Of a stretch of DNA of 64,000 nt, positions 27,173 to 35,203 are shown piece after piece. The notes beneath the pieces are model-generated. The model worked only from the letters and a program-made list of their open reading frames with translations, was not told the DNA's origin and ran no database searches. The DNA is from Rheinheimera soli (GTDB lineage Bacteria; Pseudomonadota; Gammaproteobacteria; Enterobacterales; Alteromonadaceae): assembly GCF_021290985.1 (NCBI RefSeq), contig NZ_JAJOYU010000001.1:310001-374000 (forward strand), read 5' to 3'. Position 1 is the stretch's first letter. The number at the start of each line of letters is the position of its first letter. The translations under genes were made by a program, and so were the position numbers.

Positions 27173-28531
27173 TTACCGCACCAGATGCCATTTGGTTTGA
27201 CGCCCGGCCAGATAAATCAACTGCTTGCCATCAAAATACGCACTTTGCTCCAGCTTAATTTGCACATACTGCCCATTCCACTCAGCAACCTGCTGTTTGA
27301 TATTGCCTTCAATGGCATAAGCTGTATTGGCATACAAAGGCCAGTTGCCACCTTCAGAACTCGGCCCCTGATTGTCCCACATGCCAATAGTTGGTCCGGG
27401 CGCATGACCAACAAAACCTAATGGATGAGTATAAGTACTGCTGATGATGCCCTGCTTTTTGCTTTCTTTGATGGTAGCGGCAAGCATTTCGTTGCCAGTG
27501 CGGCCTGTTTTAAATTGTTGGGTTAAATTGTCCTGCCATTGATTGCCTGTTGCCAGCGCTTTAACAAGACCTGCAGGTGCAGCCTGTTCATTGGCTTTGA
27601 GTACATAAGCCATTTCCTGGGTGTCGGTGCAGAGTTTCAGGTAACAAATGCCCACATCTGTATGCAGCACATCTCCCCTGTGGATCACCCTGTTTTGGCC
27701 ACAAAAAGGTGATTCCGCTTTACAGTCATCACCCGGACGCTGGCTATTCACATCAGGCATAAACCAGATAGGCAAACCTAAAGCTTCAAAACGCTGGCGA
27801 ATATACCAGGCCACATCGTCTGTGGTAGTCACACCTGGGGTAATGACCTTGGCACTGAAGGCTTCCGCAATAACGGCACGGGCCAGACTGACAATCTGAG
27901 GATAAAGCTCTAATTCAGCGGCTGTGCGCTGCTCCATCCAACGCACCACCAAAGACTCTGCACTAACTAAACGGCTTGCATAGTCTTTTGGTAAAACATC
28001 CAGCAACAACTGATGCATGGCTTTGGTTAAACCATCAGCCACTGCCCAATCTGCCGATACGTTGATGCCAATACGTTGTGGCTTGCGTTCTGTAATAACC
28101 TGAGCCAATGCCTGCCATTGCTCAGTTAAATCTCCACCCGACCAGGCTGAAGTATAAGGTGCGCCAAACGGATAACGGTTGACAGACAGACGTTCGACCG
28201 AACCATCAGCTTTACGATAAAACACCAGCATAGTGGTGCGACGGGCTGCGAAAGTGGGCTGAGGCACTAAAGTGAAATACACCGGATCTTCGCTATATTC
28301 CCGGTTGATCACCAGCCACATATCCAATTTAGTTTCTGCCATCAGATTTGGCAGCAATTGCTCCAGACGTTCACTCAGAATACGATTTTCAATACCCACC
28401 CGTTCACGCGATGTCAAAACGGCAAAATCATCTGCCGATTGCAACTGTCGGCCTTGGCTAAACTCAGCCGCAAAGGCGTTGGGAATAGTCATCAAAGCGG
28501 CTAACATCAAAGCTGTCAGGTTGTTTTTCAT
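27173..28531 (-). CDS. Exported M24-family metallopeptidase (Xaa-Pro aminopeptidase-like)
   Basis: 452 residues with signal peptide (ALMLAALMTIPNAFA), so periplasmic. The N-terminal creatinase-like domain runs to about residue 215, and the M24 pita-bread catalytic domain follows, with VLHTDVGICYL carrying an expected metal Asp, then HPLGFVGHAPGP for the His region and AIEGNI near the end for a Glu ligand. The family hydrolyses Xaa-Pro bonds or related amides. Two Cys-containing loops (DDCKAESPFCGQ) suggest a disulfide, consistent with export. It is 105 bases from the CstA gene on the same strand, which may reflect peptide use, though co-transcription is unproven. Confidence 0.82.
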   Translation of the reverse strand: MKNNLTALMLAALMTIPNAFAAEFSQGRQLQSADDFAVLTSRERVGIENRILSERLEQLLPNLMAETKLDMWLVINREYSEDPVYFTLVPQPTFAARRTTMLVFYRKADGSVERLSVNRYPFGAPYTSAWSGGDLTEQWQALAQVITERKPQRIGINVSADWAVADGLTKAMHQLLLDVLPKDYASRLVSAESLVVRWMEQRTAAELELYPQIVSLARAVIAEAFSAKVITPGVTTTDDVAWYIRQRFEALGLPIWFMPDVNSQRPGDDCKAESPFCGQNRVIHRGDVLHTDVGICYLKLCTDTQEMAYVLKANEQAAPAGLVKALATGNQWQDNLTQQFKTGRTGNEMLAATIKESKKQGIISSTYTHPLGFVGHAPGPTIGMWDNQGPSSEGGNWPLYANTAYAIEGNIKQQVAEWNGQYVQIKLEQSAYFDGKQLIYLAGRQTKWHLVR

Positions 28532-28699
28532 GCTTGTTATCCTGTTGCTAACACATTCTGTGTATCAAAAGCCTGTATTCAAAAAGCCTTATGAAAAAAT
28601 AACTTATAACGAATTGCTCCGTTATATAGCCACAAATGCAGCGGATCACACAGATCATGAGACAAACCGCAGCCCTGCAGTAGCAAGCTGCTTTTTTGA

Positions 28700-29239
28700 T
28701 TACAACTTAGTACGTCGAGTCAGAAAGGACCACAGAGCGCAAAGCAAAGGCCGCAGAGTTTTATGCAGCACATAAGACATCAAGACCACCAAGGTGCCTA
28801 TGAGGGTTGGTATCATAGCGCCAAAGCTGAAGCTCATCGCCAGTACAAAACCCAACAAATATTCAGCACGATACAGCGGAAACAGCAGTGCCAGTAAAGG
28901 CAAACTCAGCATCATATAAGGCAGTATTTGATCTTGCCCATGCTGAAAAAGAATCGAGAGTGTGGCACCAAACAGCAAAGCAGCGCTAAATCCGGCAAGT
29001 ATGCTGACAGGATATGAACTGCCTACTCTTTTGTAGATAAAGCCGGTTAGAAACCAGCTTAGCACTGGCACTAATAAAGCCCCCCACCAGTTTGAAATAG
29101 CAGGCAAGTCGTCCCGTTGTAACAGATGATGGCTGACCACACCGCCGTTAAAATGCTCGAAGGTTAACAAAGCCCAGATATACAAACTGGCTACAGCAAC
29201 CAGTACCAAGCGGTGAAATTTAAAGTGTTGAGCCTGCAT
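28700..29239 (-). CDS. Uncharacterised polytopic membrane protein
   Basis: About 179 residues from ATG 29239 (a TTG at 29257 is an alternative). I see five or six hydrophobic helices: VLVAVASLYIWALLTF, WGALLVPVLSWFLTGFIY, VSILAGFSAALLFGATL, MMLSLPLLALLFPLY, and FSFGAMIPTLIGTLVVLMSY. The C-terminus is basic (LTRRTKL), probably cytoplasmic. I do not recognise a family. It lies between the M24 peptidase and the DUF3224 operon, all on the minus strand, with gaps of about 170 and 230 bases, so it is probably transcribed alone. Confidence 0.6.
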   Translation of the reverse strand: MQAQHFKFHRLVLVAVASLYIWALLTFEHFNGGVVSHHLLQRDDLPAISNWWGALLVPVLSWFLTGFIYKRVGSSYPVSILAGFSAALLFGATLSILFQHGQDQILPYMMLSLPLLALLFPLYRAEYLLGFVLAMSFSFGAMIPTLIGTLVVLMSYVLHKTLRPLLCALWSFLTRRTKL

Positions 29240-29435
29240 GCTTATAGTCCGTAGCAACAGAAGTTAGCTTGCAGTCTGGCTCAATTAAAGATGACAAAGT
29301 ATATGAAACTGTAAGGAAAAATATCTCAGGTTTTAGTTAATCCCTTTGACAGGCAGAAGCTTCCACACTGACGAAAATTGTCCTTTCTCTGACGGCTACT
29401 AAGACTCTCTGTTAAAACCCAGATTACAAGGCTTC

Positions 29436-29474
29436 ATGTTTTCAGCTATGTTTTCAGCTATGTTTTCAGCTATG
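29436..29474. repeat. Triple 12-bp tandem repeat overlapping the DUF3224 stop codon
   Basis: ATGTTTTCAGCT occurs three times in a row, followed by ATG. The minus-strand stop of the DUF3224 gene falls in the last copy. It may have arisen by slippage. Confidence 0.8.
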
Positions 29475-29858
29475 AATAGTGAACTGATACTTCGCCTGGC
29501 CATTTTCGGTTGAGCGAAAAGAACCGGATCCTGTGATTCCGGCCAATTGATCTTTGCCTGAACCTGCCACAATCACAAAATCGCTTGAGGCGACCCCCTG
29601 CTTAAAAGTGCCATTGTGTTGTATCACCACAGTACCGGTTTTATCTGCGATAGTTCCGCTTAAGGTCTCCAAACCGTTAAATACAGCTGAGCCTGCCCCC
29701 TGATAGCTCATCAGATAATGCACAGAACTTGTACCTTCGATTGCCCCGCTATAGCTTTGCGATACTTTGGCGTAACTTTGTTTAACTCCATCTTCGCCTT
29801 CTGAATAAGGCTCTTCGTTCCAGCCGGTAATTTGAAACAAACCTTCCAGTGTGGTCAT
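29466..29858 (-). CDS. DUF3224 domain protein
   Basis: 130 residues, all beta-rich, with the DUF3224 (allene-oxide-cyclase-like barrel) pattern: GTSSVHYLMSYQGAGSAVFNGLETLSG and FVIVAGSGKDQLAGITGSG. The molecular function is unknown. It is the last gene of a four-gene operon (dienelactone hydrolase, cupin, NudK-like, this one), starting 3 bases after the NudK-like stop. Confidence 0.82.
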   Translation of the reverse strand: MTTLEGLFQITGWNEEPYSEGEDGVKQSYAKVSQSYSGAIEGTSSVHYLMSYQGAGSAVFNGLETLSGTIADKTGTVVIQHNGTFKQGVASSDFVIVAGSGKDQLAGITGSGSFRSTENGQAKYQFTIHS

Positions 29859-29861
29859 GAT

Positions 29862-30476
29862 TTACTGCTCCCTTGTGTCGTCATTATTAAGCTTGGTGGT
29901 TATCAAGTTATTTATTTTGGCGTATTGCAGCAACATAATAGTTTTGCCGTCTTTAATTTCACCTGTTCCAATCATCGAATAGGCTGAATCAAAATCCAGC
30001 TCCAGCACTTCGATATTTTCCTGCTCATGCGCCAAACCTCCGCCTGCTGAAACCTGCATCTCCCCGGCATATTCAGCTGCAAAAAAATGAATGATTTCGG
30101 TGACAGAACCTGGCGACATATAAGCTTCAAATAGTTTTTGCACTTGATCTACTTTGTAGCCGGTTTCTTCTTCAGCTTCGCGTTTAATGCAGTCTTCCGG
30201 ATTGTCCTGCTCCAGCAAACCGGCGCAAGTTTCAATCAGTAAACCATCTGCATTACCATTGATATAAGTCGGCAAACGGAACTGTCGGGTCAGGATCACT
30301 GTACCTTTGCTGTTGTTGTACAACAAAATAGTAGCGCCATTACCGCGGTCATAGGCTTCACGGTGCTGCTGTTGCCATTCACCACTATGGCTCTGGTACT
30401 CAAAAGAATACTTATTCAGGCTGTACCAGTTATCCGACAACAGCGTTTTCTGAATATTTCTGATTTTATTACTCAT
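29862..30476 (-). CDS. nudK: NudK-like Nudix hydrolase (ADP-/GDP-sugar pyrophosphatase)
   Basis: 204 residues. The Nudix box is [20 protein letters not shown] followed by G (pattern Gx5Ex7REUxEExGU), near residues 95-118. Upstream [17 protein letters not shown] and downstream [20 protein letters not shown] are the GDP-mannose/ADP-ribose pyrophosphatase context of NudK. The enzyme cleaves nucleotide sugars to a sugar phosphate and a nucleotide. In an operon: 18 bases after the cupin gene and 3 bases before the DUF3224 gene. Confidence 0.87.
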   Translation of the reverse strand: MSNKIRNIQKTLLSDNWYSLNKYSFEYQSHSGEWQQQHREAYDRGNGATILLYNNSKGTVILTRQFRLPTYINGNADGLLIETCAGLLEQDNPEDCIKREAEEETGYKVDQVQKLFEAYMSPGSVTEIIHFFAAEYAGEMQVSAGGGLAHEQENIEVLELDFDSAYSMIGTGEIKDGKTIMLLQYAKINNLITTKLNNDDTREQ

Positions 30477-30494
30477 TAAAAAAACTCTGCCACT

Positions 30495-30860
30495 CTATAT
30501 CCACACATCGTTCTGGGCGGTAAGCACGCTTTGGGTATCACCCGTATTCACCACACCTTTAGGTTCTACCAATAAGATCTGACATTCATCTTTGGCGCTG
30601 GGTTTATGCTTTACGCCTTTAGGCACTACAAACATTTCGCCCGCTTGCAAGGTCACTTGGCCATCTTCAAATTCAATATCCAGCACGCCGTTTACCACAA
30701 TAAACACTTCATCGGTATCAGGGTGATCATGCCAGACAAAGTCTCCCTCAACTTTCACCAGCTTAAACTGGTAATCATTCATCTCTGCAATCACCCGGGG
30801 CGACCAGTGGTTGTCGAACTTTGCAAACTTGTCTTTAAAATTAATAGCCTGGTAATTCAT
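30495..30860 (-). CDS. Single-domain cupin protein
   Basis: 121 residues forming one cupin barrel. Motif 1 is [22 protein letters not shown] (metal His pair and Glu near residues 41-49) and motif 2 is [16 protein letters not shown] with the last metal His. The active site thus looks intact for a metal ion, but the reaction cannot be read from sequence. It sits second in the dienelactone hydrolase operon, 24 bases after that gene. Confidence 0.85.
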   Translation of the reverse strand: MNYQAINFKDKFAKFDNHWSPRVIAEMNDYQFKLVKVEGDFVWHDHPDTDEVFIVVNGVLDIEFEDGQVTLQAGEMFVVPKGVKHKPSAKDECQILLVEPKGVVNTGDTQSVLTAQNDVWI

Positions 30861-30884
30861 TAAAGGTTGTGCTCCGCTTTACTA

Positions 30885-31775
30885 TCAACGCAAATGCTGT
30901 TTAAAAAATTCGATAGTACGACTCCACGCCAGCTCTGCAGCGGCTTGGTCATAACGTGGTGTGGTGTCGTTATGAAAACCGTGTTGGGTATCCGGATAGA
31001 TAAAACTCTGTGCGTTTTTGCCTGCCGCTTTTAACGCCTCGTCGTAGGCTTTGGCACCAGCATTTACCCGCTCGTCGTCACTGGCGTAATGGATTAACAA
31101 CGGCGCTTTAATAGCAGCCACTTTGTCCAAATCGCCCTGACGGCCATAAAAAGGTACAGCTGCTGCTAAATCCGCTAATTCTGTGGCAAGAAAGTTCGCC
31201 ATGCCGCCACCATAACAAAAGCCCACAACCCCTACTTTGCCGTTACCTTCGGGCAGCTTTTGTAAAATACGCACGCTTTCAATAAAGTCTTGGCGGGTTT
31301 TGTCCTGATCCAAAGTGCCAAACAATTGCCGGGCCTTGTCTTCATCCCCCGGATAACCGCCCAGTGGATACAAGGCATCAGGTGCAAAGGCAATAAAACC
31401 GGCCAAAGCCAGACGACGTGTTACATCTTCGATATGAGGATTCAGACCACGGTTTTCATGCACCACCAGCACCAGCGGTAATTTGCCATTTTGCTGTTTA
31501 GGCTGCGCCAGATAGCCCCGTAATTCACCATAACCTTTTGGACTTGGATAGGTCAGATATTGCGCATCAACTGCAGGGTCGTCAGGTTGAATTTGCTGCC
31601 CCATCGCATAGTTGGGAGTCAATGCCTGCAAAATCGTCACAGCTGTCATGCCTGCCACAGCAAATTTTGCTGCACCTGCTAAAAAGTCACGTCGGCTGAT
31701 ATCGCCATGCACATAACGGTCAAATAAACGCAGGGTTTCAGGATGAAAATCTTTGGCAGTTTTACGTTCAGACAT
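30885..31775 (-). CDS. Exported dienelactone hydrolase family protein
   Basis: 296 residues from the ATG at 31775, which has GGAG upstream; a longer frame to 31922 is open but lacks support. The N-terminus carries a twin-arginine-like signal (SRRDFLAGAAKFAVAG), so the enzyme is probably exported folded. The alpha/beta hydrolase triad is visible: Cys in GFCYGGGMA, Asp in YASDDERVN and His in DTQHGFHND, matching the Cys-type dienelactone hydrolases (YghX/YsgA group). It heads the operon with a cupin, a NudK-like enzyme and a DUF3224 protein. Substrate unknown. Confidence 0.85.
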   Translation of the reverse strand: MSERKTAKDFHPETLRLFDRYVHGDISRRDFLAGAAKFAVAGMTAVTILQALTPNYAMGQQIQPDDPAVDAQYLTYPSPKGYGELRGYLAQPKQQNGKLPLVLVVHENRGLNPHIEDVTRRLALAGFIAFAPDALYPLGGYPGDEDKARQLFGTLDQDKTRQDFIESVRILQKLPEGNGKVGVVGFCYGGGMANFLATELADLAAAVPFYGRQGDLDKVAAIKAPLLIHYASDDERVNAGAKAYDEALKAAGKNAQSFIYPDTQHGFHNDTTPRYDQAAAELAWSRTIEFFKQHLR

Positions 31776-32330
31776 AACAACTCCGCTGTGTTGAAAATAC
31801 AATGAGCGCTTTTGCGTAACGCTATGTTTTGTGGTTTGTTTACATACTGCACCCGACAGCGCTGCAGGCACAACCTTTAATTTATTCGCATAGCCCCAGC
31901 TGAAACAGAAACATAGCAGCACAGATAAAGTTGCAAAGTTAATCGCAAAAAAATGCTGTTTTATCGCCTTTGTAAAAAAAACGATGGTTCAAGCTGACGT
32001 GATTTTACTGCGACCAACCACAAAAAAACCTTGGCAGCAGACTGTCGGAAAAAGCAAAAAAATACGTCATAAACATATGATTTAAAATAACTTTTAGTGC
32101 TTTACCAAAAAATAACAAATGAAATCGGTTACATTCAACATCTTTTCTTTCATCAGGGACCCTAACCTTTTTCTCTCTTTTTGTTCACACTTCCACTTCA
32201 ATCCCTTCTCATCACTGAAATAAAAACATCATAGTTGCTCTGTAATCTCGCCCGTCATTGAGCACCGTCTCAGCCCTTTCGGGGGCGGTATGGTGGCAAA
32301 AAAACAAAAACATCAGCTAAGGGTTTGGGA
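31776..32330. other. Long divergent intergenic region before the TonB receptor
   Basis: About 555 bases between two divergent genes. It is AT-rich from 31920 to 32130, then pyrimidine-rich. The last 60 bases contain a GC-rich dyad (GCCC/GGGC near 32274-32288) close to the receptor's ribosome binding site, suggesting a long structured leader. No small gene, clear operator or known riboswitch is recognised. Confidence 0.45.
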
Positions 32331-35111
32331 ATGAAAAATCAGAATCAATACCGTCATCATCTTGTATCAAAACGCACTGCTTTAAGTTTGGCCGTGGGCC
32401 AGTTGTTGCTGGGTTCAGCCATCAGTTTGCCTGCGTATGCACAAGACCAGCAGAGTGAGCAAAAAGTTGAAGTTATAGCGGTTAAAGGCACTTACAGCAA
32501 AAGTCTGGAGCAAGCCGTTGATATGAAAAAAGAGAACATTGGTTTCTCTGATTCTATCGTAGCCACCGACATTGCTGATTTCCCTGAGCAAAACCTGGCA
32601 GAAGCTCTGCAACGTATGCCTGGCGTCACTATTGAGCGGAACAAAGGCTTGGGCAGCAAAGTGAATGTGCGCAGCCTGCCTTCTGAATTTACTCATGTGT
32701 CAATCAATAACCTGGCTACAGCCTCAGGCAGTGGTGGTCGTGATGTTGAGTTTGATATTTTTGCCTCTGAAATTATCCAAAGTGTGACGGTACAAAAATC
32801 CCCTACTGCAGCAGATGAAGAAGGTGGTATCGCAGGTTCAGTGCAAATTGGCACAGCCAAACCTTTTGATTACAGCTCAGCACAATTTGTGGTGTCTGCT
32901 GAAGGCGCTCATAACTCTATTTCAGAAAAAACTGATCCTAAATTCTCTTTCCTTGCCAGCGACACCTTTGGTGACTGGGGCGCGTTAGTATCGTTCTCTA
33001 AAGCAGAGCGTAGCAACAGAACAGACTCCAACTCTGGCATCAATTTCCGTCCTATGGGCCGTTTCCTTGAAGCCTCAGCACCACGCTCAACTCAGGCTGC
33101 GGCAGTGCTGGAACGTGATGCTGGCGTGATCGTCAGTGATTTCAGAGATAAAGACGAAACCAGCCGTATTATTTTCCAGGATAAGGTAGGCGACCGTGTC
33201 TTCCAGAGTGAGCAAGACAAATGGGGCAGCACAGCCGCCATCCAATACAAACCAAGTTCAACCTTCAGTCTGACCTTTGATGCCATGTTAGGTGGCTATG
33301 ACAATACTGAAGATGAATACGATGCAGCAGCTTACACAGCATCAAGCCGCAGTACGCTGGAAACCATTCATGCCTACGACGATACTACGCTGGCTGACTA
33401 CGGTATGGTGGTTCTGACTGACGTGTCTTACACTGCCACTCAGCACGAATTTTTAAGCAAAGAACGTATCAACGAAACTGACTTCACTCAGTACAGTGCT
33501 ACGATGGACTGGCTGGTCAATGGTTGGGATATCAATGCTTTAGTGGGTTACTCAGGCGCTGAGAAAACAGCTGACTACGCCAACCTGAAACATGTGGCTT
33601 ATGCACCATCGCGCAGCCGCTGGACTGCCAATGGCGGTGAAACCGTCATGAGCGCCAACCCTGCCAGCATCGACATGTACAACGCTGCCGACAAATACCT
33701 GTTTGAAGCTTATGAAACCCAACTGGAAGCAGTGCAGGACGACAAATATGCCGCTCAGCTCGACTTCAAAAAAGAACTGGAATTGTCCATGCTGCCTGCG
33801 CTGAGCAGTGTGCAGTTTGGTGTGCGTTATACCGATAAATCCAAAGAACGTAACTTTGGTGAGACCAAAATTCAGGGCCCGTCAGCAGGCAACAGTTCTT
33901 GGGTAAATACCCGTACATTAGAGGACAGTGAACTGGGTTATGTGACGGATATCGCCTCTGGCGGTGGTTACAAGGCCAAAGATCTGAACTGGATGCAAGT
34001 GTCCAACGACTATGCCCGCAGCACGTTCCGTTATGCTGGTTTCTTCACTCCGTTTCAGGATAATCAGTACTACCGTGTGGATGAAGAAGTGACAGCTTTG
34101 TATGCCATGACGAACTTTGATTTTGAATTAGGCAGCTTGCCGAGTAAGTTAAACGCTGGTGTACGTGCAGTAGACACTGCAGTGACCTCTTTTGGTTACC
34201 ACCCGGTTCAAAACGAAGATGGCACTACAGGTTACACTGAAGATCCAGTCTCTGCAGACGGTAGCTACAACGATGTATTACCCAGCTTTAACCTGACAGT
34301 TGAAGTGGCAGAAGATGTGATTTGGCGTACAGCTGCATCAGAAACCTTAATGCGCCCTGCCCTGGGTGATATTGCCTATAAACGCACAGTCAGCTGGAAT
34401 GAGTTCCGCTTTAAAGACGGCAACCCTGGCCTGAAGCCAACCAAGGCCAAACAATGGGAAACCGGTGTTGAATGGTATATGGAAAACGGCGGTATTCTGG
34501 CAGCCTCTTACTTCTGGAAAGATATCGAAGGTGTAGTACGTGAAGAGCTGACCGGAGTAGTAGAAGACGTAGAAAAACGTAATGCCGACGGTTCGTTAGA
34601 CGGTTATTACGATTTTGAAGTGTTCCAGCCAGTCAACGCTGAAGGCTCGTACAAAGTGACAGGCCTGGAGCTGATCGCTCAGTTGCCTTTAACTATGCTG
34701 AGCGACTCGCTGGAAGGTTTTGGTATCAACGCCAACTACACTATGCTGGACAACAGTTTAACTGGTGCTTCAGACTTAGATATACCAACGCCGCCAGAAG
34801 GTTTAGCGGATAAGACCTACAACTTTACAGCTTATTACGAAAACGACGTCTTTGATGCTCGTGTGTCTTACAACTACAAAGACAAGTACGTAGAGTACAT
34901 TCACCTGAATATGTACCCAGTGTACCGTGACGCTTATGGCCAAACTGACATTGCTTTAGGTTACCAACTGACAGACAACGTCAAACTGAGCTTAAAAGGC
35001 ATCAATATCACAGACGAAGAAACCAGCGGTTACACCATGAACCCGGCTTTCCCTGTGATGTATGAGTTCTCAGGCAGAAGAGTAAGTTTAGGTTTGCGTG
35101 CCGACTTCTAA
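32331..35111 (+). CDS. Large TonB-dependent receptor paired with a phosphoesterase
   Basis: 926 residues from the ATG at 32331 (AAGGG upstream; a TTG two codons earlier is also open). Signal peptide ends near ISLPAYA. The plug has VIAVKGTYSKSLEQAVDMKK, FPEQNLAEALQRMPGVTIER and VTVQKSPTAADEEGGIAGSV, typical of the TIGR01782-type receptors widespread in Alteromonadales and Caulobacter; the barrel ends GRRVSLGLRADF. Such receptors import sugars, oligosaccharides or other organic nutrients. A terminator and then an exported metallophosphoesterase follow, so a phosphorylated organic substrate is a reasonable guess, though only inferred from neighbourhood. Confidence 0.85.
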   Translation: MKNQNQYRHHLVSKRTALSLAVGQLLLGSAISLPAYAQDQQSEQKVEVIAVKGTYSKSLEQAVDMKKENIGFSDSIVATDIADFPEQNLAEALQRMPGVTIERNKGLGSKVNVRSLPSEFTHVSINNLATASGSGGRDVEFDIFASEIIQSVTVQKSPTAADEEGGIAGSVQIGTAKPFDYSSAQFVVSAEGAHNSISEKTDPKFSFLASDTFGDWGALVSFSKAERSNRTDSNSGINFRPMGRFLEASAPRSTQAAAVLERDAGVIVSDFRDKDETSRIIFQDKVGDRVFQSEQDKWGSTAAIQYKPSSTFSLTFDAMLGGYDNTEDEYDAAAYTASSRSTLETIHAYDDTTLADYGMVVLTDVSYTATQHEFLSKERINETDFTQYSATMDWLVNGWDINALVGYSGAEKTADYANLKHVAYAPSRSRWTANGGETVMSANPASIDMYNAADKYLFEAYETQLEAVQDDKYAAQLDFKKELELSMLPALSSVQFGVRYTDKSKERNFGETKIQGPSAGNSSWVNTRTLEDSELGYVTDIASGGGYKAKDLNWMQVSNDYARSTFRYAGFFTPFQDNQYYRVDEEVTALYAMTNFDFELGSLPSKLNAGVRAVDTAVTSFGYHPVQNEDGTTGYTEDPVSADGSYNDVLPSFNLTVEVAEDVIWRTAASETLMRPALGDIAYKRTVSWNEFRFKDGNPGLKPTKAKQWETGVEWYMENGGILAASYFWKDIEGVVREELTGVVEDVEKRNADGSLDGYYDFEVFQPVNAEGSYKVTGLELIAQLPLTMLSDSLEGFGINANYTMLDNSLTGASDLDIPTPPEGLADKTYNFTAYYENDVFDARVSYNYKDKYVEYIHLNMYPVYRDAYGQTDIALGYQLTDNVKLSLKGINITDEETSGYTMNPAFPVMYEFSGRRVSLGLRADF

Positions 35112-35151
35112 TACTGTTACTCAGCTTGTTTAAGTGATAAAAAATACCAAG

Positions 35152-35176
35152 GCCACAGCATTGCTGTGGCTTTTTT
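35152..35176 (+). terminator. Terminator between the TonB receptor and the phosphoesterase
   Basis: Arms GCCACAGC and GCTGTGGC with a very short loop, followed by six T. It may act as a partial terminator reducing phosphoesterase expression, because only 27 bases then remain before that gene's start. Confidence 0.85.
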
Positions 35177-35203
35177 ATTAGAATTTCAAGGAAAGCACCA
35201 CTG

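Noticed and set aside
31776-31922. N-terminal extension of the dienelactone hydrolase
   Set aside because: A good ribosome binding site and Tat-like signal start at 31775; the extension is Cys-rich and non-conserved in appearance.
32065-32082. Possible Pho box before the TonB receptor
   Set aside because: Only one half resembles the consensus (GTCATAAA); the second half does not match, so phosphate control is not supported.
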